Positions 26,874 through 35,178 of a stretch of 41,239 nucleotides of DNA are shown one piece after another. Origin of the DNA: Myxococcota bacterium (GTDB taxonomy: Bacteria; Myxococcota_A; UBA9160; UBA4427); NCBI GenBank assembly GCA_028278345.1, contig JANQEL010000146.1, forward strand, positions 1 through 41,239. The letters are read 5' to 3'. Position 1 is the stretch's first letter; each line of letters opens with the position of its first letter. Under the pieces are notes generated by a model, which saw only the letters and a program-made list of their open reading frames with translations, was not told the origin of the DNA and ran no database searches. The position numbers and the translations under genes are program-made.

Positions 26874-27601
26874 TCGGGAGCGGGCTCCGTCATCATCCGG
26901 TACACGCGCCCGTGAGGCCCATCGCGCAGGGCTTCTTCGAGCATGCCCCCGGTATCGCAGCGCTGCGCCGCCGCCAACAGTCGCTCGAAGGCCTCGATGA
27001 ATCGCTCGGTATGACCGGCCCGAAGCTCGGTACCGCGAAACAACTCGTCTCGCGTCACGTCGTCGGCCAGGATGCGACGGATGATCTCCATCGGAAAGGC
27101 CGCGATCTCACCCTGGGTGCTGCGCCGCCACAACTCGAGCACGTCGCCCTCCGCCATGTAGTACGACGTGACGATCCAGCCACAGATCATCGAGAGCTGC
27201 TGGCCGACCAGCTGCGCACTGCGCAGGAAGGTGTCCTGCCGCGAGTGCAATTCGTCGGCCGCGATCGCGCGCGCCTGCACCTCCGCGAGCTCGGCCGAGC
27301 GACGCATCTGTTCGAGCTGCTGTTGGATGGTTCGCGTGTTCTCGCGCAGTTGCTGCTGTTGCAGGAAGAACCCGACCACCAACCAGAGAAACGCCAGGGG
27401 AGCGAAGGCCCCTTCGAGAAAGCCGCCGAGTTCCGGGGCCTGCTGGCGCACGAAGTCTCCCCAGCCGACCACCAGCGAGATGTAGATGAAGCCCAGCAGC
27501 AGCCAGCCGACCGTGACTCCCATGCTGGTGCGCAGGCGCCAGTCGGCCGCTCGCTGAAGATCGCCCGTGGCCGAGGCCTCGCCGAGCGCGGAATTCGTCA
27601 T
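26870..27601 (-). CDS. membrane protein with coiled coil, 243 aa
   Basis: Two transmembrane helices (SMGVTVGWLLLGFIYISLVVGW and APLAFLWLVVGFFL) are followed by a Gln-rich coiled coil (QQQQLRENTRTIQQQLEQMRRSAEL) and a C-terminal helical domain. No known family. ATG 27601 has a strong GGAGGGAGC site. Its TGA overlaps the ATG of the PheC-AroQ fusion, so the two are coupled. It is divergent from the acyl-CoA ligase. Confidence 0.7.
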   Translation of the reverse strand: MTNSALGEASATGDLQRAADWRLRTSMGVTVGWLLLGFIYISLVVGWGDFVRQQAPELGGFLEGAFAPLAFLWLVVGFFLQQQQLRENTRTIQQQLEQMRRSAELAEVQARAIAADELHSRQDTFLRSAQLVGQQLSMICGWIVTSYYMAEGDVLELWRRSTQGEIAAFPMEIIRRILADDVTRDELFRGTELRAGHTERFIEAFERLLAAAQRCDTGGMLEEALRDGPHGRVYRMMTEPAPE

Positions 27602-27648
27602 GCTCCCTCCTCCGGCTGCGCCGCCGTGGACGCGCAGCGCGACCCATA

Positions 27649-27678
27649 GCACCCCCCGCGGCGGTCGGTTCGGGGTGC
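27649..27678. repeat. inverted repeat in a divergent promoter region
   Basis: GCACCCC (27649-27655) and GGGGTGC (27672-27678), spacer 16 nt, lie between the divergent coiled-coil protein and acyl-CoA ligase genes. Possible operator or hairpin; weak evidence. Confidence 0.25.
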
Positions 27679-27748
27679 TTGGGTTCACCCGAGGCGGCGG
27701 TTAGAGTGTCGCGCCGCCCACTCCCGATCCGACCCGAAAGGTTCCCGC

Positions 27749-29446
27749 ATGACCGCTCCCACCGATTCCGATGCCACACCCCCCAGCTGGGAAGAAGCCC
27801 TGGCCACCCTGACCGGCCCGGGCGGTCCGTTCGAAACCGGCGAAGACACGATTCGCGGTGAGACCCTCACCGTATTCAAGGCCACGCCCCCCTCCCTGCG
27901 CTTCCTCTTCCAGGCCGCGCGCGGCCACGGCGACAACCCCTTCATCGTCTACGAAGACGAGACCCTCAGCTTCAACGAGGCGGTCGATCGGGTCGAGGCC
28001 CTGGGGGCCCTGCTCGTCGAGCGCTACGGCATCCAGCGCGGGGATCGCGTCGGCATCGCGATGCGCAACTACCCCGAGTGGATCCTCTCCTTCGCCGCGA
28101 TCACTTCGGTCGGCGGCATCGCGGTGGCGCTGAATGCCTGGTGGACCACGGAAGAGATGGACTACGCGTTGCGCGACTCGGGCTGCGCGTTGTTGATCGC
28201 CGATCACGAGCGCATCGAGCGCGCCGCACCTCTCATCGAACCCATCGGCTTCAAGGCCCTGGTCGTGCGCGCGACGGGCGAGCTGCCCGCTGGGGCCGAT
28301 CGCCTGGAAGACGTCTTCGTGCCGGGCGCGGCGCCGCCCGATGTCGAGATCGACCGCGACGACGATGCGATGATCCTCTACACGTCGGGCACCACGGGCT
28401 TCCCCAAGGGCGCCGTGGCGACCCATCGCTCGGTTCTCACCTCGTTGCAGTGCTTCGCCTGCGCGGGTGTTGCGAACGCGATGAGCCAACCCCCGAAGGC
28501 CCCGAGCCCGCACCCCACGAGCTTCATCCTGATCGTGCCGCTGTTCCACGTGACGGGCCTCGTCCCCGTCATGCTCGGCAGCTTCGCGGGCGGCTACAAG
28601 CTGGTGATGATGTACAAGTGGATTCCGGAGCGCGCCCTCGAACTGATCGAGCGCGAACGCATCACGAACTTCGTCGGCGTGCCCACGATGTCGTGGGATC
28701 TGATGGAATCCCCCGACTTCGCCTCACGCGATACCTCGAGCCTGGTGAGTGTGGGCGGTGGCGGCGCGCCGGCGCCCCCCGAACTGGTGAACCGGATCGA
28801 CAAGGGCTTCAAGCGCGGCCGTCCGGGCATCGGCTACGGCATGACGGAAACGAACGCCTACGGCCCGCAGAACTCCGGGGACAACTACGTCCGCAAGCCG
28901 CGTAGTGCCGGTCGCGCCGTGCCGGTGTTGCAGGTGAAGGTCGCCGACGAGCAGGGCAAGGAGGTACCGCGCGGCGAGATCTTCTTTCGCGGCGCGAACC
29001 TGATTCGCGGCTACTGGAACAAGCCCGAGGCCACGGCGGAGACCTTCCTCGAGGGTTGGTTGCGCAGCGGCGACCTCGGCCGCATGGACGACGAAGGTTT
29101 CATCTTCGTCGAAGACCGCGCCAAGGACATGGTCCTGCGGGGCGGCGAGAACATCTACTCGGCCGAGGTCGAGGCCGCGATCTACCAGCACCCGGCCATC
29201 CACGAAGCCGCGGTCTTCGGCGTGCCCCACGAGCGGCTCGGCGAAGAGGTCGCGGTTGCCCTGGTGCTGCGCGATGGACAGCAGCTCGACCCCGAGGATC
29301 TGCGGGGCTTCCTCGCAGAACACCTGGCGGCCTTCAAGATCCCGACCATCGTCGACGTGCGTAGCGAAGCGTTGCCGCGCAACGCATCGGGCAAATTCCT
29401 GAAGCGCGACATGCGCGACGAGATCGTGGCGCAGCGTTCGAGCTAG
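27749..29446 (+). CDS. fatty-acyl-CoA/acyl-CoA ligase (AMP-binding enzyme)
   Basis: Activates a carboxylic acid to its acyl-AMP and then its CoA thioester, in the cytoplasm (565 aa). ANL-family motifs: the P-loop YTSGTTGFPKGAVATH, the aromatic substrate region VPLFHVTG, A5 GYGMTETN, A7 LRSGDLGRMDDEGFIFVEDRAKDM, A8 RGGENIYSAEVE and the catalytic lysine motif ASGKFLKRDM near the C-terminus. GAAAGG precedes ATG 27749. With the nearby acyl-CoA dehydrogenase it suggests a fatty-acid or aromatic-acid degradative locus. The chain-length range is unknown. Confidence 0.93.
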   Translation: MTAPTDSDATPPSWEEALATLTGPGGPFETGEDTIRGETLTVFKATPPSLRFLFQAARGHGDNPFIVYEDETLSFNEAVDRVEALGALLVERYGIQRGDRVGIAMRNYPEWILSFAAITSVGGIAVALNAWWTTEEMDYALRDSGCALLIADHERIERAAPLIEPIGFKALVVRATGELPAGADRLEDVFVPGAAPPDVEIDRDDDAMILYTSGTTGFPKGAVATHRSVLTSLQCFACAGVANAMSQPPKAPSPHPTSFILIVPLFHVTGLVPVMLGSFAGGYKLVMMYKWIPERALELIERERITNFVGVPTMSWDLMESPDFASRDTSSLVSVGGGGAPAPPELVNRIDKGFKRGRPGIGYGMTETNAYGPQNSGDNYVRKPRSAGRAVPVLQVKVADEQGKEVPRGEIFFRGANLIRGYWNKPEATAETFLEGWLRSGDLGRMDDEGFIFVEDRAKDMVLRGGENIYSAEVEAAIYQHPAIHEAAVFGVPHERLGEEVAVALVLRDGQQLDPEDLRGFLAEHLAAFKIPTIVDVRSEALPRNASGKFLKRDMRDEIVAQRSS

Positions 29447-30279
29447 GCGGGCACGAGTCGCACGCGGTCTCGAGAGACTTCGACGCGGGCCGGGTTCGCG
29501 ACGCGGTAGCGCTGGCCATCACAGCTGCGGCCGCTATCCCGGTCGAAGCGATAGCCGTGCCACGGACAGACCAGGACCGCTTCGTCGGTCTCGCACGCAT
29601 CGAGGGGGCCAAGCAGGTGGGGGCAGACGAGGCCGTGGACCTCGAAGCGGCCTTCCTTTGCGTACACCCGCACGCGCCCGCCGAAGGCTTCGAGGTCTAG
29701 GGGGAGCCGCGAGCGCAGTTCGGCCGCCGGGCCGAGATCGATCGCCGCTTCGCCCTGCGCCTCGCGCTCCCCGCGACGATCGAGTTCTCGCTGGCGCTCC
29801 TGCATCATGGCTTCGTCTTCGTCCCACAGGCGCGTATAGAGAGCCACGTAGCCGGCCCCCACGGCATCGGCGTCTTCATCGGCGGCGAGTTCGCGGCAGA
29901 ACTCGACCACGATGTCGGTTTCGTGCTGCGACCGCGGGCTGAGACTCGTCCAGATCTCGCCCCCGGCGCCCGCCCCGTCGACCACCCGGGTCACGTAACG
30001 CTGGCGGGCATCGTCGATCAGGAGCTCGATGTTCGAACGCGCTGTGCTGCCGCGGTAGACCACCTCGGCGCGCCATCCCCAGGCGCCCTCCCCCTTGCAG
30101 GTGATGTCGCTGAAGGCCGCGTCGTGAAGCCAGGGGAGATGCTCCCAGTCGCGGACGTTTTCCCAGACGCGTTCGCGGGAGGCCCCGATGGTGCGTCGAA
30201 TGGTCGCGACGCAGGTCAGCTCGTCGTTGCGCACCGGTGCCGGCACTACATCCGGGTCGTGCTGATTCGAAAGGGACAT
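29443..30279 (-). CDS. SRPBCC plus Rieske [2Fe-2S] domain protein
   Basis: A 278-aa protein with an N-terminal polyketide-cyclase/SRPBCC-like lipid-binding domain (SRERVWENVRDWEHLPWLH through AEVVYRGSTARSNIELLI) and a C-terminal Rieske ferredoxin domain. The Rieske ligands are visible as VCPHLLG and VCPWHGYRFD, Cys/His pairs 16 residues apart as usual. It may carry electrons to an oxygenase or act on a hydrophobic substrate. The stop overlaps the acyl-CoA ligase stop by 4 nt on the opposite strand. ATG 30279 is chosen by a GAGG upstream. Confidence 0.82.
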   Translation of the reverse strand: MSLSNQHDPDVVPAPVRNDELTCVATIRRTIGASRERVWENVRDWEHLPWLHDAAFSDITCKGEGAWGWRAEVVYRGSTARSNIELLIDDARQRYVTRVVDGAGAGGEIWTSLSPRSQHETDIVVEFCRELAADEDADAVGAGYVALYTRLWDEDEAMMQERQRELDRRGEREAQGEAAIDLGPAAELRSRLPLDLEAFGGRVRVYAKEGRFEVHGLVCPHLLGPLDACETDEAVLVCPWHGYRFDRDSGRSCDGQRYRVANPARVEVSRDRVRLVPA

Positions 30280-30456
30280 CGCAGGGCCTCGCCGATTTCG
30301 AGCGAGCACCGTAGCACGCGACTGCATGGAATCGGGCGAACCCCGCCGACCCTCAGAGCACCTCGCGCCCGCAGGCGTGCACCGTCTCGATCACACGCTC
30401 GACATCGCAACGATGCTTCTCGAAGCGTTGGCTGCCGCTGCGGCTTCGATCGGCGA

Positions 30457-31188
30457 CTAGAAGCGGAGGGTGACCCCGACGTTCAGGTGCTTCGTGCCCT
30501 CGATGTGAGTGCCGCGGTTGCGCCGCACGAGGTGCTCGTGGCGCGTGTAGCCCCCCTCGAGGGTGATCGCGATGGGTTCCCAGACGATCACGTCGATTCC
30601 GCCCACGAAGCGGAAGGCGGGCCGCGTCTGATCGCTCTTCCCCACGTCCTGCAGGCTGTAGCCCAGACCGATACCGACATAGGGTTGGATGATCTCGGGC
30701 AGGTTCGAGAGCAGCGGGCTCTCGCGCAGATCGCGAACCGCATCGATTCCGAGCGGATACAGCTTGGCGTTTACCGCGAACTCGCTGGAGGTCAGGCTCT
30801 TCGTGGTGTCGTCGTCGTCGACCGGAACGCGGTCGAAGTTCTGATAGTCGTCGGTCTCCGAGCCGTAGAAACCCGCGAATGTGAGTTCCAACGCAGCCCA
30901 TGCGCTGTGACGCCAGCCCACGGCGACGGCGAAACCCATGGCGTCGTCGAAGTCGATGTTGCTTTCGTCCTCGTCGAAGCTCGCATAGGCGTAGCCCGCC
31001 CGGACGAACAACCCGCGAAAGTCGTAGGCCGACTCCTCATCGACTTCGTCGACCTCTTCGAGTTCCTCGATTTCGTCGCTGACCTCGGCCGCGGCTTCTT
31101 CGTGCTCGTCGGCCATCCCACTGCTGGAACCGAGCAGGCCGAAAGCACAGCCGAACAGCAGCAACATCATCAGTCGAAGTCGACGCAC
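30457..31188 (-). CDS. outer-membrane beta-barrel protein
   Basis: A signal peptide (MLLLFGCAFGLLGSSSGMA) precedes an acidic Glu/Asp-rich stretch (residues about 27-52). A barrel of alternating strands follows (GLFVRAGYAYASF, MGFAVAVGWRHSAW, IQPYVGIGLGYSLQD, IAITLEGGYTRH). The C-terminus LNVGVTLRF has the terminal Phe recognised by the outer-membrane assembly machinery. 243 aa. Likely an OmpW/OmpA-like 8-stranded barrel; cargo unknown. Confidence 0.78.
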   Translation of the reverse strand: MRRLRLMMLLLFGCAFGLLGSSSGMADEHEEAAAEVSDEIEELEEVDEVDEESAYDFRGLFVRAGYAYASFDEDESNIDFDDAMGFAVAVGWRHSAWAALELTFAGFYGSETDDYQNFDRVPVDDDDTTKSLTSSEFAVNAKLYPLGIDAVRDLRESPLLSNLPEIIQPYVGIGLGYSLQDVGKSDQTRPAFRFVGGIDVIVWEPIAITLEGGYTRHEHLVRRNRGTHIEGTKHLNVGVTLRF

Positions 31189-31237
31189 CGTGGGTCCTTT
31201 CGGGCGAGGGCCTGGATGGACGGGGCCGAAACCAATA

Positions 31238-31270
31238 GCACCCCTTCGGCCTCGTGGACCGAAGGGGTGC
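31238..31270 (-). terminator. strong terminator hairpin of the second beta-barrel gene
   Basis: A perfect 12-bp stem GCACCCCTTCGG (31238-31249) with CCGAAGGGGTGC (31259-31270) and a 9-nt loop. On the minus strand it lies 32 nt after the stop of the gene at 31303-31911 and is followed by TATTGGTTT. Confidence 0.75.
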
Positions 31271-31302
31271 CATGCGCTGTGTATGGAACGAGCGGTATAG
31301 AA

Positions 31303-31911
31303 TCAGAAGCGGTAGACGCCGCCGAAGATCATCTGCCCGGTGCCTTCGAGGCCGGCCTCGGCGTCGTCGAAGGTCATGTACCCGCCGTCGACATACAGAC
31401 CGAAGTGGTCCCACAGCATGAATTCCGACCCGAAGGCGAATCGCATCATGAACGTCGACTCGTCGAGCAGATCGCCCGCGTCGACCACACCACCGCCGAA
31501 GCCGAACAAGATGTAGGGCTGCATCCACTCGGGCAGCAGATCGGCTTCCGCGAGCGGGTAGCTCTTCTGGTTCATGGTGAACGCAAAGATCACGACATCG
31601 TCATCAGAACGTTTCACGTCGTGCCCGGCGGTGACGTTCATGTCGAGTTCGAAGGCGAACCACTTGTTGAACCGATAGCCGCCCCCGAAGGCCACGGCCG
31701 CGCCGGGGTCCGCCTTGTTCCTGGAGCCCTTCGGGTTGTTGGGAAAGCCGACCGACAGACCGACCTTGGCATACAACCCCGTCCAATCGTTCGTCGCGGG
31801 ATCGCCATCACTCAATGAGATCGTTCGATCGCGGTTGTTCTGCGCCGTCGCGGTCATGGCCGGCAAGGCCACGCACGCGCACGCGATGGCCAAGACGATG
31901 ATTCGTTTCAC
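31303..31911 (-). CDS. outer-membrane beta-barrel protein
   Basis: A 202-aa exported protein: signal VKRIIVLAIACACVALPAMTATAQ, then strands such as GLYAKVGLSVGF, VAFGGGYRFNKW, IFAFTMNQ and a C-terminal MIFGGVYRF ending in Phe. GTG 31911 has GGAGGGGGG upstream, which decides the start against the longer in-frame reading. It is separated from the related upstream-acting barrel gene by a terminator, so the two are separate transcripts. Confidence 0.78.
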   Translation of the reverse strand: MKRIIVLAIACACVALPAMTATAQNNRDRTISLSDGDPATNDWTGLYAKVGLSVGFPNNPKGSRNKADPGAAVAFGGGYRFNKWFAFELDMNVTAGHDVKRSDDDVVIFAFTMNQKSYPLAEADLLPEWMQPYILFGFGGGVVDAGDLLDESTFMMRFAFGSEFMLWDHFGLYVDGGYMTFDDAEAGLEGTGQMIFGGVYRF

Positions 31912-32097
31912 GTTCCCCCCTCCTGTTCGGATGCGCCCTGCGCGATCCGTGAATCGTTTCGTGTCGATCGCGATCGACGCCATCGAAGCGCTCGAAGCAG
32001 CCAACACTCTCGCGTTTCGCCCCGGGAAGCTCACTCGAGAGCGCTCTTCTCTGCGGGCGGGCGCAGTCTAGTGCAACGCATGATGTTGGGTAGCGAT

Positions 32098-32550
32098 CTA
32101 ACGCTGTCTTGCGTCGGCTGAGACGGCCTGACTCACGTGCTTCAAGTAGAAGACGAGGGCATCCACTTCGCCCATCGACCGAGGTCCGCTCGCCACCATC
32201 GTGGTTCCCGGAACGACACGCTGTGGTTCGAGGAGAAACTCGCGCAACGAGCGTTCATCCCAGGTGATGCTGGAAGCACGCATCGCGAAGGAATAGCCGG
32301 GAAAGCTCGCCGCTCCCGCTCTTCGCCCGTAGACGCCCGCGAGATACGGCCCCACCTTGTTCTGTTCTCCGTAGAGATCGTGGCAGCTCCAACAGGGCGT
32401 CGAGAGCCGCTGTCCGAGATCGAAGCGTCGTCGATCCGGTTCGGAGAGGGATGAGCGGATCTCCCGTTCTGGCCCGCCGCAGGCGAACAGCGTCACGGCG
32501 AGCCCCAACCCGAGCGCCAGCCTCGAGATCGCTACAGAACGCGGTTTCAT
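32098..32550 (-). CDS. class I cytochrome c lipoprotein, 150 aa
   Basis: A lipid-anchored periplasmic electron carrier. The signal ends at the lipobox VTLFAC. The heme-binding site is CWSCH, and the axial Met is probably that of PGTTMVASG, the usual arrangement in small c2/c550-type cytochromes. VGPYLAGVYGRRAG and FLLEPQRVVPG fit the same fold. It starts 33 nt after the selenoperoxiredoxin gene and is probably cotranscribed with it. Confidence 0.85.
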   Translation of the reverse strand: MKPRSVAISRLALGLGLAVTLFACGGPEREIRSSLSEPDRRRFDLGQRLSTPCWSCHDLYGEQNKVGPYLAGVYGRRAGAASFPGYSFAMRASSITWDERSLREFLLEPQRVVPGTTMVASGPRSMGEVDALVFYLKHVSQAVSADARQR

Positions 32551-32583
32551 CGAACGCTCAGAAGACGCGCCAGACGTGCGGGC

Positions 32584-33120
32584 TCACTTCGCCTTCTTCG
32601 GAAAGCCCAGCTCGCCGAGGCGTTTCGCGATGTCCTGCCCGGCCGTCGCGGTATCCACATCCTTGTCGATGTAACGGACCACGCCATCGGGATCGATGTA
32701 GAAGGTCCATCGCTTGGTGTAGAGGCCGCCAAAACCGAGCACGTCGTAGGCCTTGGCGGCGACCTTCTCGGGATCACTCAGCAGCGGGAAGTTTCCATCG
32801 AGGGATTCGGCGAACTTCTGGTTCTTCTCGGCGTCGTCGAGACTGACCATGAAGTACGCCACGTCGAACTCGGAGATGAGGGCTTCGCTGTCACGCAGCG
32901 ACTTCAACTCCTCCGTTCAGCCGGGGGTGAAGGCCTTCGGGAACCAGGCGATAACCACGCCCTGCTTGCCCGCATAGTCGCGCAGCGTGTAGGTGCGACC
33001 GTCGCTTCCGGCCAAGGAGAAATCGGGGGCCGCATCGCCGACGGCGAGTTCGGCGGAGGCCGAGGAACCGAAGAGAGAAAACAGGCCTGCGGTCGCGATC
33101 CAGGGGATCCAGCGCTTCAT
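32584..33120 (-). CDS. exported selenocysteine-containing peroxiredoxin (Sec at TGA 32919-32917)
   Basis: A 178-aa peroxiredoxin/BCP-like protein with a signal peptide (PWIATAGLFSLFGSSASA). Reading TGA 32919-32917 as Sec gives AFTPG-U-TEELKSLRD at residue 68, where the family has FTPGCTxE with the peroxidatic Cys. Homology continues past the TGA: YFMVSLDDAEKNQKFAES, FPLLSDPEKVAAKAY and TFYIDPDGVVRYIDKDVD. No cysteine is left anywhere in the protein, so the Sec would rely on an external reductant. ATG 33120 has GAGGAG upstream. It precedes a cytochrome c gene by 33 nt. Stop-based gene calling would drop or split it. Confidence 0.87.
32885..32919 (-). promoter_or_regulatory. SECIS-like hairpin for the peroxiredoxin selenoprotein
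   Basis: On the minus strand, starting 15 nt after the TGA, TCGCTG pairs with CAGCGA (plus-strand 32896-32901 and 32885-32890) across loop CGTGA. The loop holds the G-U pair of bases expected for SelB recognition and begins 22 nt after the TGA, close to the spacing seen in the DsbA-like gene. The stem is only 6 bp, so this call is weaker than the other. Confidence 0.55.
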
Positions 33121-33755
33121 GGTTCGACGTGCTCCTCGCGGCTTGCGTGGGTGGGTTGGCGTCGGGGCCGGCGCCGGTGGGCCCACAGGGACTCGATTGG
33201 GAGCTGCAACCGTCTGATACGGCAGCGCTTTTCGGAACGCCCGAATCGCAGCGCTCCCCAATGTTGCCCCAGGGCACATGCCGCGGCGCCCGTGGCCCGG
33301 CTACGAATTAGTAGCGCCACGTCCCCGCGTAGTCCAACGCCGCAAGCTTTCGGAGTCGATCGGTGCTCCCCGGCAGCACTTGCTCGGTCAGATAGCGAAC
33401 CGGCCCCGCAGCTGGATCGGGCGACGGATGCCGTTCTCCGTTCACCTCGCCGCCCGCTCCCCACGCGGTCGTGGCCGACCATCTCGAAGAGTCCTGCGAT
33501 CTAGTGGGCAGCCATTGCTCAATACAGCTTCCGACGCTTAGCGGCACGAGTCCCTCCCCACCCGCATCGCTCAGCAGGGAAGTGCACATCCGCGAGCGGA
33601 TCGGCGAGCACCTCCAATCGAGGCCATGCAGAGGTCACTCGGCGGCATCGACCTGGTCGTGAGGGAGCTCGGGAAGCCGCTCGGAATCGGACGAGCCGGC
33701 GGCGCCAGCGCCCAGGACGGTGCGCACGGTTTCGCGGCCGGGGCCGGCGCGATAG
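33121..33755. other. 635-nt stretch without a confident gene
   Basis: No ORF here has convincing coding features on its own. The minus-strand end of a reading frame at 33308 looks protein-like (see next entry). The plus-strand frame read into the ATPase remnant holds stops at 33660 and 33753. It marks the change from backbone-like to accessory sequence. Confidence 0.5.
33308..33589 (-). pseudogene. possible 3' remnant of an unknown gene
   Basis: The C-terminal half of this 93-codon frame (NGERHPSPDPAAGP then YLTEQVLPGSTDRLRKLAAL and DYAGTWRY) reads like the end of a real protein. The first third is not convincing and no start is credible. It may be what remains of a gene cut by the accessory region. 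No family recognised. Confidence 0.25.
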
Positions 33756-34255
33756 TCGGCGCGGGCCTCGCCGGCCGGCGACGTCGACAGCGACGGGCCG
33801 ATGCAGCGCGTTCTCGACGCGGTGGCCTGGCTCGATTCGATCGGGTCGGAAGCGCCCTACTCCCGGATCCAGGTCGCGTTCGTCGCCGGCTACGGACCGA
33901 CCAGCGGGGGCTTCGCGAACATCCTCAGAAACCTCGGCACAGCCGAACTGATCGCATATCCCGGCAGCGGCGCGGTCGACGTCACCGATGACGGGCGAGC
34001 GACGGCCGTGGGCCCCAGCACGCCACCCACCCGCGCGGATCTCCACCGACGGGTCCAGGAAATGATCGACGCCCCGATATGGCGGTGCCTCGAAACTCTG
34101 ATCGGGTCCTCTACCCAGGCGCGATGACACGAGCCGACCTGGCGGACGTGACGGGCTACTCGCCGACGTCGGATGGGTTTGCGAATCTGCTCGGGAAGCT
34201 CCGGACCCTGAAGCTCGTCGACTACCCCTCGAAGGGGGAGGTGGCGCTTCCGTAG
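33756..34255 (+). pseudogene. frameshifted C-terminal winged-helix region of a HerA/ATP-binding-type protein
   Basis: Two related winged-helix-like modules lie in different frames. The first (GYGPTSGGFANILRNLGTAELIAYPGSG) is in the frame that ends at TGA 34125-34127. The second (ADLADVTGYSPTSDGFANLLGKL then LKLVDYPSKGEVALP) is in the frame ending TAG 34253-34255. The switch falls near 34101-34112. From memory, such tandem modules sit at the C-terminus of DUF87/HerA-like ATP-binding proteins; the ATPase part is absent. Either a decayed gene or a small two-cistron remnant, since ATG 34124 overlaps the first stop (ATGA). Confidence 0.45.
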
Positions 34256-34337
34256 GCGACATCTGCTCGCCGGCGCATCGACCGCTCGATACCCTCTCCG
34301 CGCCACGGACTCGGCACCGGAGATTTCTCTGACCCAC

Positions 34338-35036
34338 TCAAGAGAGCCAGCCACGTCCAAGCAGTGCCACCGTGAGCCGGTCGACGTTGGCGACAAACGA
34401 GTACACCACCACGAAGATCGCGTAGGCGGTTGGCCACAGATACTCGGAGCCCACACGGTGCCACCCAACAACGATCAGGAAGCTCAGAAGTTCGATCCAG
34501 TTCGCTTCCAGTCGTGTGACACGCTGGAACATTTCTGGCTCGGATGAGGCGTAGCCTCCATTCTTCGCTGAAACTCCAAAGCTCAGTTTCGCGCGACACT
34601 GAACGCCCCACGAAGTGCGTTCATAATCGATTCGACGGCGGTGGATGATGGCCTTCCCTTGCTGGTCCTCGAGAGCCCGATTCGCGATGTCACCAGCCTT
34701 GGCCTTCAATTGTCGGTAGGTCAGTGGGGCTAGCAACCGACTTCGAGTTCCGTTGATCCACTCCGTTCTCGACCCGCGAACCGCAACCCAGACGTGCGGC
34801 CACGAGAACGAATGGCGAAAGCGGGCAAAGTAGTAGACGAACGCCACCCACAAGAAACACTCGAGAAAGCTTGGCCGTCCCGCGGTCGCAGTCACACCCG
34901 CGGCCTCGACGCTCTTGATTTGGATCTCCGCCCCATAGAAGACGAAGACGATCGACGCGACGAGTAGCAGGCTCTTTCTCTGGGGCCGGAACTCGACTGG
35001 TGCCGAATCGAACGTAGCGATTTCTTCGTCAGCCAC
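34338..35036 (-). CDS. multi-pass membrane protein of unknown function, 232 aa
   Basis: GTG 35036 is preceded by a GGAGGGGGTAGGGC site. Three to four hydrophobic segments are visible (LLLVASIVFVFYGAEIQI, FLECFLWVAFVYYFARF, WIELLSFLIVVGW, AYAIFVVVYSFVANV). Between them is a basic, probably cytoplasmic loop (RGSRTEWINGTRSRLL to IHRRRIDYERTSWGV). No family recognised. GC content is visibly lower than in the first 33 kb. Confidence 0.6.
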   Translation of the reverse strand: MADEEIATFDSAPVEFRPQRKSLLLVASIVFVFYGAEIQIKSVEAAGVTATAGRPSFLECFLWVAFVYYFARFRHSFSWPHVWVAVRGSRTEWINGTRSRLLAPLTYRQLKAKAGDIANRALEDQQGKAIIHRRRIDYERTSWGVQCRAKLSFGVSAKNGGYASSEPEMFQRVTRLEANWIELLSFLIVVGWHRVGSEYLWPTAYAIFVVVYSFVANVDRLTVALLGRGWLS

Positions 35037-35178
35037 GCCCTACCCCCTCCCCGTCCGCTCGAGCGCATGGACCAGGAGGACGGAGTCGCTCCTCAGGTAC
35101 AACGGTCCCTATTAACCTGCTTCGCGCGGTTGATCCACCTGCCAAGGTCTCAGCGCCGAACGATCTCATTAGAGGAAA

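Noticed and set aside
33519..34337. A 272-codon minus-strand frame across the ATPase remnant.
   Set aside because: Arg/Pro/Ser-rich shadow of the plus-strand winged-helix modules.
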